In this document: positions 1 to 5,926 of the stretch, in pieces
Layout of the letters: the number at the start of each line of letters is the position of its first letter
Numbering within the stretch: position 1 is the stretch's first letter
Assembly: GCA_903847495.1 (NCBI GenBank)
Contig: CAINDT010000455.1
Location: forward strand, 1 to 6,570
DNA from: an uncultured Actinomycetes bacterium
GTDB lineage: Bacteria > Actinomycetota > Thermoleophilia > Gaiellales > F1-60-MAGs149
Length of the DNA: 6,570 nucleotides
Direction of reading: 5' to 3'
Made by a program: the position numbers and the translations under genes
Notes under the pieces: generated by a model
Told to the model about the DNA's origin: nothing
The model's input: the letters and a program-made list of their open reading frames with translations, nothing else
The model's database searches: none

Positions 1-913
1 CGTCATCGTGGAAGCGGGCGACGATCGACCAGGCGAGGGCACGCTTGGCCTCGACCGGCTCCAACTCTCCCGCCGCAAGCGCGGCGATGCGCTGCTCCAC
101 ATCGTCCTCGGGCAGGCCTGACGCGAGACGGAACCACGTCGCCATCGCCTCGTCGGGAATCGACATCGTCTTGCCGTACATGTCACCCGGCTGATCCTCG
201 ACGCCGATGTAGTTGCCAAGCGACTGGCTCATCTTCTGCGTCCCGTCGGTACCGACGAGCAGGGCATGGGTCATGATCGACTGCGGCGGCTTGCCCCACT
301 GCTCTTGGAGATCGCGACCGACCAGCAGATTGAACTTCTGGTCCGTGCCGCCGATCTCGCAGTCGGCGTCGATCACCACGGAGTCGTAGCCCTGCAGGAG
401 CGGATACATCAGCTCTTGCAGGGAGATCGGGGTCTGCGACGCGTACCGCTTCGAGAAGTCGTCGCGCTCCAGGATCTGCGCGAGTGTCGCGCGCGAGGCC
501 AGCTCGAGCAGTCCGTTGGCGCCGAGCTCGCCCAGCCACTCCGAGTTGTGGCGGATCTCGATGCGATCCATGTCGAGGATCTTGGCGAACTGGCGCATGT
601 AATCCGCCTCGTTCGCCTTGATCTGCTCCACCGTCAGCATCGGACGCGTCTTCGACTTGCCCGACGGGTCGCCCACCCGCGCGGTGAAGTCTCCGATGAT
701 CAGGACCGGCAGGTGCCCGGCATCCTGGAAGGCGCGGAGCTTCGACAGCACGACCGACCAGCCGAGCGTGACGCTACCCGCGGTGGGATCGACGCCGAGC
801 TTGATGCGCAGCGGCCGGCCTGCGGCGTTGGCTTCCTCGAGGCGCTTCGCCAGCGCACCCTCCGGGAGCACGTCGACGGCGTTACGCAGCAATGGGCGAA
901 GGTGATCCGACAT
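1..913 (-). CDS. tyrS: Tyrosyl-tRNA synthetase (type 2), C-terminus beyond window
   Basis: This cytoplasmic class I enzyme activates tyrosine with ATP and charges tRNA-Tyr. The window holds 304 codons from an ATG at 913-911; the frame is open at base 1. The family is usually about 400-430 residues, so the end of the anticodon-binding part and the S4-like tail should lie outside. Seen in the sequence: KLGVDPTA at about residues 38-45, then the HIGH position at 49-52, GDPSGKS at roughly 80-90, the tyrosine pocket YPLLQGYD at 170-177 (Tyr170, Gln174, Asp177), then EIGGTDQKFNLL, and the KMSKS position at 227-231. Oddly, the HIGH motif reads T-L-G-W and the KMSKS loop reads K-M-S-Q-S, so residues that normally contact ATP are replaced although the rest of the Rossmann core is well conserved. 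The frame is clean, so decay is unlikely. The start fits because about 40 residues normally precede the DPTA motif. No clear Shine-Dalgarno sequence precedes the ATG. The family call is firm; whether this is the main TyrRS or a divergent second copy cannot be told here. Confidence 0.96.
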   Translation of the reverse strand, partial: MSDHLRPLLRNAVDVLPEGALAKRLEEANAAGRPLRIKLGVDPTAGSVTLGWSVVLSKLRAFQDAGHLPVLIIGDFTARVGDPSGKSKTRPMLTVEQIKANEADYMRQFAKILDMDRIEIRHNSEWLGELGANGLLELASRATLAQILERDDFSKRYASQTPISLQELMYPLLQGYDSVVIDADCEIGGTDQKFNLLVGRDLQEQWGKPPQSIMTHALLVGTDGTQKMSQSLGNYIGVEDQPGDMYGKTMSIPDEAMATWFRLASGLPEDDVEQRIAALAAGELEPVEAKRALAWSIVARFHDD

Positions 914-990
914 CCAGCACTGGAGAATACCCACGCCGGCGGTGCGGGCGCGGGATACCATGGGCAGGTGCCCATGCGGGCGCCATCGAC
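914..990. promoter_or_regulatory. Divergent tyrS / PBP intergenic region
   Basis: These 77 bp are the only real non-coding stretch in the window and must hold the start signals for both divergent genes unless the promoters lie inside coding DNA. I see no convincing -35/-10 pair on either strand. On the tyrS strand TATTCT (bases 929-924) matches four of six -10 positions. It sits about 10 bases from the start codon, so if it is used the tyrS message would be almost leaderless, which would agree with the lack of a ribosome binding site. On the plus strand GAGAAT at 923-928 is an equally weak -10 candidate. The PBP start at 991 also lacks a clear Shine-Dalgarno sequence. The role is assigned from position, not from a recognised motif. 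Confidence 0.4.
959..976. repeat. Perfect 7-bp inverted repeat with 4-nt spacer
   Basis: CATGGGC, then AGGT, then GCCCATG form a perfect inverted repeat. It lies 14 bases upstream of the PBP start codon and 45 bases upstream of the tyrS start. Such a dyad in a divergent promoter region could be an operator for a dimeric regulator. If transcribed in the PBP leader, it could form a GC-rich hairpin close to the start codon. It is not followed by a T-run, so it is not an intrinsic terminator. I do not recognise it as the site of a named regulator. Confidence 0.5.
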
Positions 991-3747
991 ATGGCCCGAC
1001 GTAAACCGACTCTTCGCCGCTACGGACGCCTCGTCCTCGAACTGCCGGATCAGCCCGGTGTAGTCGACGACCCCCGTCGAAGGCGCTGGCGCTGGCTGCG
1101 GGTGTCCGTCATCGCGTTCCTCGTCGGCCTGGTCTTCGCATCGGCTGCGACGTACGGGTTCGTCACCGCCATCACCACCAACCTGCCGGATCTCCGCCAG
1201 TTCGACGGTCGCACCACCAGCCTCGCGCAGGACGGCTCGATCTGGGTCACCGGCGAGACGGGAACGCCGCGGCGCATCGCGATTCTCCGCTCCGACCAGT
1301 CGCGCGTCATCGTCCCGAGCAACGGCATCTCGAAGGTGATGAAGGACGCTGTCGTGGCCGTTGAGGACAAGCGCTTCTACGACCACAACGGCGTTGACCT
1401 GCCCGGCATCGCCCGCGCCGTCTTCAACCGTTTCGCCTCCGGCACCAACGAGGGCGCCAGCACGATCACGCAGCAGCTCGTCAAGAACACGTACCTGACC
1501 AGCACGCAGACCGTGCAGCGGAAGGTGCGCGAGGCCTCGCTGGCCTGGCAGCTCGAGCAGCGCTGGCCCAAGGACAAGATCCTCACGGCGTATCTCAACA
1601 CCGTCTACTTCGGACACAACACGTACGGCGTCGAGAGCGCCTCCAAGTACTACTTCGGCACCTCGGCGCGCAACCTGGATCCGGCCGACTCGGCCCTGCT
1701 CGCGGCCGTGCTGAAGTCTCCGTCGACGTACGACCCGATCAGCAATCCGGAGGCCGCGCTCGCCCGCCGCAACCTCGTCCTGCAGACGATGGCGAACCAG
1801 GGCTTCATTGACGCAGACACCGCCGCCGTCGAGCAGGGACGCCGCCTGCTGCCCGTCACCCGGATCGAGCCCAAGCCGCTGGACACCAACTATCCCTACT
1901 GGGCCCAGTTCATCACCGAGCAACTCGTCAACCGCTTCGGCACGGCACAGACCTTCGGCGGCGGCATGAAGGTCGTCACCTCCCTCAACTTGCGTGAGCA
2001 GCAACTGGCCGAGCAGGCGCTCGCGGACCAGCTGCAGGGCAAGCGCATGCCGCAGGGCGCGATCGTCTCGATCGATCCGCGGTCCGGTGAGGTGCTCGCC
2101 ATGGCTGGCGGCAAGCCGTACTCCCCGCAGCACCAGTTCAACGTCCCCGCCGATGCGCACCGGCAGCCCGGCTCGGCGTTCAAGCCGTTTGTGTATCTCG
2201 CCGCGCTCGAGAAGGGCGTCCGCCCCACGACGACCTTCCGTTCCGCCAAGCAGCTGTTCGATCTTGGCGGCGGACAGTTCTGGTACGTCACCAACAGCGA
2301 GGACGACTACGGCAAGGACCTCCAGCTGCCTGAGGCAATGGCCCTATCCGACAACACGGTGTTCGCACAGCTGACGATGCTCATCAAGCCATCGGTGGTC
2401 GCGGACGTCGCGCACCGACTCGGCATCATCTCGCCGATCGACGAGGGGCAGCCCGCGATCGGGCTCGGCGGCCTGTTCGTCGGCGTCACGCCGCTCGAGA
2501 TGGCGCACGCCTACGCGACCATCGCCAATAACGGCCAGCGCGTCGGCGGCTCGATCCTCTTCCACACACCGGACTCGGGCATCACCGACGCCTCGATGGA
2601 GCCGGTCTCGATCAAGCGCATCATCTTCCCCGATGGCCGAGAGCTCGTGAACACGCCGGTCGCCGTGCAGGCCGTACCGGAGGAGGATGCACTCGAGGTG
2701 ACGGAGTCGATGCGCGGCGTGATCCGCTACGGCACGGGCAAGGCCGCCAACATCGGTCGGCCAGCAGCCGGTAAGACCGGCACCACCTCGGACTTCAAGG
2801 ACGCGTGGTTCGTCGGCTCGACGCCGCAGCGCACCGTCTCCACGTGGGTGGGCTACGAGAATCCGGCGCGACCGATGCGGACGCAGTACAACGGCTCGCC
2901 GGTGTACGGCGGCACGTTCCCCGCCATGATGTGGAGCCAGTACATGCGCGCCTCGCTGCGAGGACAGGAGGTCGAGGACTGGCCCGCGCCGGTCGGCACG
3001 TCGTCGATCCCGGTCTCCGTCGATCCGCGCACCGGCCAGCGCGTTCCCCCGGGCTGCAAGTACGCGCAGGTCGTGGTCTGGGACCAAACGCTCGCGCCGA
3101 TGGAAATGGGGCCGTGCGAGTCCAACCTCATCTCGGTCCCCGACTTCTCCGCGTCCAACAAGCGCAAGGCGAACTCCATCGCCAACGGTTCCGGTCTGCA
3201 GATTCGCTTCCAGTACCGCCCCGCACAGCCGGGCGAAAAGCCTGGCACCGTCGTGGTGCAGTCGCCGTCCCCGCTGAGCGCTGTCGAGCCTGGCAGCGTG
3301 GTGACGCTGATCATCGCGCGCAAGATCCCCTCGATCCTCGTGCCAAACGTCGTGGCCACCGACAGCCAGCCCAGCCTCACTGAGGCCGCCATCGCCCGCC
3401 TGCAGGCCGCGCAGTTCCGCGTCGTGATCGTCGACCAACAGGACGCGGAGGGACTGCCACTCGGCTCCGTCGTGGCGCAAAGTCCGTCTCCCGGCAAACC
3501 GGCGCCGCTCGGCTCCGTCATCACGATCTCCGCCAGCGGCGACTACAAGGGGTCGCTGGTGCCGAACGTCGCCGGCAAGACCGTCGAGGAGGCGCGCACG
3601 GAGATCGCCAAGGCCGGACTCGTGGCCGGCGCGATCAACGCGGATGGCCTGCTCAATCCCACCGATCGCGTGTTCAGCATGGAGCCGTCGCCCAACAGCA
3701 AGGTGCCGCGCGACACCAAGATCACCCTGTTCGTCTCGCCGTTCTAG
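991..3747 (+). CDS. Class A penicillin-binding protein (PBP1A/PonA-like) with three PASTA domains
   Basis: This bifunctional 918-residue peptidoglycan synthase polymerises lipid II glycan strands and cross-links stem peptides outside the membrane. A basic cytoplasmic tail (1-37, with an RRRRWRW patch) is followed by one membrane segment at about 38-60. The GT51 domain shows EDKRFYDHNG with catalytic Glu125, GASTITQQLVKN (155-166), RKVREA with Glu181, and KDKILTAYLNTVYFG. The transpeptidase shows SAFK (Ser395 nucleophile, Lys398), SDN (453-455) and KTGT (595-598). Three PASTA-like repeats follow at about 714-776, 783-848 and 856-918; such repeats bind muropeptide or beta-lactam in related proteins or act as spacers. 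All catalytic residues are present, so it should be active. The only two cysteines are Cys689 and Cys709, between the transpeptidase and the first PASTA repeat, and may form a disulfide. ATG 991 is chosen because the reading frame upstream runs into tyrS and has no plausible start in the gap. The gene is divergent from tyrS and its stop overlaps the stop of the converging gene. Confidence 0.97.
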   Translation: MARRKPTLRRYGRLVLELPDQPGVVDDPRRRRWRWLRVSVIAFLVGLVFASAATYGFVTAITTNLPDLRQFDGRTTSLAQDGSIWVTGETGTPRRIAILRSDQSRVIVPSNGISKVMKDAVVAVEDKRFYDHNGVDLPGIARAVFNRFASGTNEGASTITQQLVKNTYLTSTQTVQRKVREASLAWQLEQRWPKDKILTAYLNTVYFGHNTYGVESASKYYFGTSARNLDPADSALLAAVLKSPSTYDPISNPEAALARRNLVLQTMANQGFIDADTAAVEQGRRLLPVTRIEPKPLDTNYPYWAQFITEQLVNRFGTAQTFGGGMKVVTSLNLREQQLAEQALADQLQGKRMPQGAIVSIDPRSGEVLAMAGGKPYSPQHQFNVPADAHRQPGSAFKPFVYLAALEKGVRPTTTFRSAKQLFDLGGGQFWYVTNSEDDYGKDLQLPEAMALSDNTVFAQLTMLIKPSVVADVAHRLGIISPIDEGQPAIGLGGLFVGVTPLEMAHAYATIANNGQRVGGSILFHTPDSGITDASMEPVSIKRIIFPDGRELVNTPVAVQAVPEEDALEVTESMRGVIRYGTGKAANIGRPAAGKTGTTSDFKDAWFVGSTPQRTVSTWVGYENPARPMRTQYNGSPVYGGTFPAMMWSQYMRASLRGQEVEDWPAPVGTSSIPVSVDPRTGQRVPPGCKYAQVVVWDQTLAPMEMGPCESNLISVPDFSASNKRKANSIANGSGLQIRFQYRPAQPGEKPGTVVVQSPSPLSAVEPGSVVTLIIARKIPSILVPNVVATDSQPSLTEAAIARLQAAQFRVVIVDQQDAEGLPLGSVVAQSPSPGKPAPLGSVITISASGDYKGSLVPNVAGKTVEEARTEIAKAGLVAGAINADGLLNPTDRVFSMEPSPNSKVPRDTKITLFVSPF
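3744..3747. other. CTAG tetramer shared as stop codon by two converging genes
   Basis: The self-complementary tetramer CTAG supplies TAG to the plus-strand PBP gene (3745-3747) and TAG to the minus-strand propeller gene (3746-3744). The two coding regions therefore overlap tail to tail by 4 bp with no spacer. Any intrinsic terminator for either transcript must lie inside the opposing gene, and I saw no hairpin with a U-run near it. Confidence 0.9.
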
Positions 3748-4790
3748 GGCTTGACGGCGGCGCTGTAGAGCCGTGCCCGCTGCAGGCGCCCACGCGACGA
3801 CAACTCGTCCTTCGCCCACACGAGGCGACCGCCGCCCAACGACGGATCCGTGAGGCGGGCCTCGGTGCGCGGCACCGACGTCACGCGACCTGACTTCCCC
3901 GTCACGAGATCGACGACCCACAGCTCGTCGTTGACGCCACCGCGCCCACCGCGCATGCGCACGGCGACACGCGAGCCCATCACGGAGGGACGCGTCAGCT
4001 CGAAGGGATCACGCTTGCCGAACGGCACCGACGTCAGCAACGTCCGCGCCGCTCCGTCGGTCGCGTACGCCACGAGCGCCGTCTGCTGCTTCCCCTTCGC
4101 CAACGTGCGTCGGACCGCGACCGCCGTGCCGTCGTCGGCGAGACCGACGGAGTACAGCGTCGCGACGCCGGTATCCGGTTCGGCCGCCCGGGTCGCGATT
4201 GCCCCGCCCGTATCGCGCACGCCGATGAGCGTGCCGCCCGCGGTGGCCTTGGCCGTCCAGGCGACGCCTGCCGCGCTGGCTGCGATCGACGTAATGGTGC
4301 CGCCGGCCTGCTCGGGTGCCACGAGCGCGGTTGCCGCACCGCCGGCGTTGGGTGCGCTGTAGATGGTGTTGTTATCGACCCACACCACCGTCGTGCCCGC
4401 CGCGGCGACCAGATGCGGCGTGGCGATGTCGTGCGGGTCGGTCTGATCCTCGGCGACGACGTTCGACGTGCCCCCGGCATTCACGTTGGCGACGTAGCCG
4501 CCGGTACCGGGGAACGCGACGGCGTAGGCGAACGAGCCATCTCCCTCCCCGACCGGTGCCTGCACGGTGTTGCACGGCTTGGTGACGCACGGCTCGTGGA
4601 CGACAGGGATCGTGCGACCGGCGGAGCGGACGAGCAGGCGATCACCACGGAACGCAGCGACCGTGCGCACGTCGCCGTCCTGCTTGCCCACCTCAAGCCA
4701 CGCGAAGCTACCTGTGCCGATCGCAGGTGCTGCGATCCACGCGGCCGTGGTGGAATACGCCACCACCGGCGTCGAGACGAACGCTGCCAT
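3744..4790 (-). CDS. Hypothetical beta-propeller-like protein
   Basis: I do not recognise a named family. The 348-residue product is rich in Ala, Gly, Val and Thr and is built of loosely repeated units of about 40-50 residues. Each has a short hydrophobic strand with a G-x-x-V-x-W/V pattern and then a turn, for example TTVVWVDN, GVAWTAKA, TAVAVRRT, RVAVRMRG, ELWVVDL and RLVWAKDE. About six or seven such units can be counted, which suggests a TolB/WD-like beta-propeller. The N-terminus is hydrophobic over residues 1-32 but has no positively charged residue before Lys36, so it is not a classical signal peptide and the cellular location is uncertain. The only cysteines are Cys68 and Cys73, which could bridge if exported. 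The ATG at 4790 lies 5 bp after the aminotransferase stop. GAGG at 4797-4794 overlaps that stop and can serve as ribosome binding site, though only 3 nt from the ATG. Translational coupling to the gene upstream is likely. Function is unknown; a scaffold or binding role is a guess from the fold. Confidence 0.72.
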   Translation of the reverse strand: MAAFVSTPVVAYSTTAAWIAAPAIGTGSFAWLEVGKQDGDVRTVAAFRGDRLLVRSAGRTIPVVHEPCVTKPCNTVQAPVGEGDGSFAYAVAFPGTGGYVANVNAGGTSNVVAEDQTDPHDIATPHLVAAAGTTVVWVDNNTIYSAPNAGGAATALVAPEQAGGTITSIAASAAGVAWTAKATAGGTLIGVRDTGGAIATRAAEPDTGVATLYSVGLADDGTAVAVRRTLAKGKQQTALVAYATDGAARTLLTSVPFGKRDPFELTRPSVMGSRVAVRMRGGRGGVNDELWVVDLVTGKSGRVTSVPRTEARLTDPSLGGGRLVWAKDELSSRGRLQRARLYSAAVKP

Positions 4791-4795
4791 GCGCC

Positions 4796-5926
4796 TCAGA
4801 GTACCGGCGGATCCGCCAGAACGGCGGCGAGTTCGCTGGCGACACGCTCCTGTTGCTCCAGCGTCAGGTTGCCGAAGAAGGGCAATGCCAGCGCGCGCGC
4901 GGAGATTGCCTCACTGACCGGGAACTCGCCTTCGCGGTGCCCCCGCGCCCGGTAGAGCGGCTGCAGGTGGATCGACGGCAGGTACGGCTTGGAAGCGACG
5001 CCTCGCTTCGCAAGCAGGCCGATCACTGCGTTGCGATCGACTCCCGGCTCGAGCAGCACGGTGTAGACGAACCACGACCGGACATCGCCCTCCACCACGC
5101 TGGGCAGCGTCACGCCCGGCAGGCCGGCCAGCAACGTCGCGTAGCGTTCCGCGACCGCGGCGCGCTTGCCGAGGATCTCGTCAAGCCGCTCGACCTGCGC
5201 AAGCCCGACCGCCGCGGACAGATCGTCCATGCGGTAGTTCCAGCCCAGACGGTCGTGCTCGAGCCATGCTCCCGAATCGGCGCGACCCTGGTTGCGCAGG
5301 CTGAGGATGTCCTCGTAGACGTCGTCGTCGTCGGTGGTGACGATCCCGCCCTCGCCGGTGGTCATCTGCTTATTGGGATAGAACGCGAAGATCGTCGGCG
5401 AGCCATGGGTCCCGATCTTGCGCCCCTGGCGCACCGCGCCGAGCGCCTCGGCGCCGTCCTCAACCACCGCCAGGCCATGCGTGGCCGCGATCGCCGAGAT
5501 CGCCTCGATGTCGCAGGGCAAACCGAAGATGTGCACGGGGACGATCGCCTTGGTCCGCGGCGTGATGGCTGCTTCGAGCGCGGCGGGATCGAGATTGAAC
5601 GTGATCGGATCGATGTCGGCGAACGCCACATCGGCGCCGGCGTGCAGCGCGCAGTTGGCAGACGAGATGAACGAGAACGGCGAGGTGATGACCTCATCGC
5701 CAGGACCGACGCCAGCACGGACGAGGCCAAGGTGCAGACCGGCCGTGCCGCTCGACACCGCGGCCGCGTGCTTCGTGCCGACCCAGTCGGCGAAGGCGCG
5801 CTCGAAACGCGGCCCCATCGGACCGAGCGAGAGCATGCCCGAGCGCAGCACCTCGAGTACGAGCTCCTCCTCACGCGGACCGACGTCGGGCTGCGCGAGC
5901 GGGATCGGCTCGCCGGCGGGGCTCAC
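4796..5926 (-). CDS. DegT/DnrJ/EryC1/StrS-family PLP aminotransferase
   Basis: This fold-type I PLP enzyme of 376 residues has the usual length for the family, whose members typically transfer an amino group from glutamate to a keto-sugar nucleotide for surface polysaccharides or glycosylated metabolites. Seen: SSGTAGLH at 58-65 (phosphate-binding loop), SFSFISSANC-type segment near 82-92, FADIDPITFN at 102-111, HIFGLPCD at 132-139, VVEDGAEALGA at 154-164 with Asp157 for the pyridine nitrogen, YPNKQMTTGEGG with Lys186 as the Schiff-base lysine, then WNYRMDDLSAAVGLAQVERLD and WFVYTVLL. All key residues are present. The start is GTG at 5926-5924, overlapping the ilvE stop by 4 bp (GTGA), with AAGG at 5934-5931 as a ribosome binding site. 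No sugar dehydratase, epimerase or glycosyltransferase gene is visible in the window, so the substrate cannot be named. The perosamine synthase (RfbE)-like subgroup is the closest in style. The family is certain, the reaction is inferred. Confidence 0.94.
   Translation of the reverse strand: MSPAGEPIPLAQPDVGPREEELVLEVLRSGMLSLGPMGPRFERAFADWVGTKHAAAVSSGTAGLHLGLVRAGVGPGDEVITSPFSFISSANCALHAGADVAFADIDPITFNLDPAALEAAITPRTKAIVPVHIFGLPCDIEAISAIAATHGLAVVEDGAEALGAVRQGRKIGTHGSPTIFAFYPNKQMTTGEGGIVTTDDDDVYEDILSLRNQGRADSGAWLEHDRLGWNYRMDDLSAAVGLAQVERLDEILGKRAAVAERYATLLAGLPGVTLPSVVEGDVRSWFVYTVLLEPGVDRNAVIGLLAKRGVASKPYLPSIHLQPLYRARGHREGEFPVSEAISARALALPFFGNLTLEQQERVASELAAVLADPPVL

Noticed and set aside
892..990. 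Upstream in-frame ATG (892) that would extend the PBP by 33 residues
   Set aside because: The extension overlaps the tyrS start and encodes a Gly/Arg/Pro-rich segment unlike PBP N-termini. ATG 991 gives the usual basic tail followed by a membrane anchor.
266..1063. 265-codon plus-strand open frame opposite tyrS
   Set aside because: It lies opposite clear TyrRS motifs and runs out of frame into the start of the PBP gene; composition is that of an antisense frame.
700..2160. 486-codon minus-strand open frame across the PBP gene and tyrS start
   Set aside because: It is antisense to the transglycosylase domain with full GT51 motifs. The translation is rich in Arg, Gly, Asp and Val with no family pattern, as expected from the opposite strand of GC-rich coding DNA.
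2344..3921. 525-codon minus-strand open frame antisense to the PBP transpeptidase and PASTA region
   Set aside because: Low-complexity Arg/His/Asp/Gly-rich translation without motifs; the plus strand encodes SxxK, SxN, KTG and PASTA repeats in order. Its length is a GC effect.
4806..4817. 12-bp perfect palindrome GGCGGATCCGCC near the end of the DegT gene
   Set aside because: It encodes the ordinary C-terminal residues, has no loop or T-run, and such palindromes arise often in GC-rich coding DNA; no reason to call it an operator or terminator.
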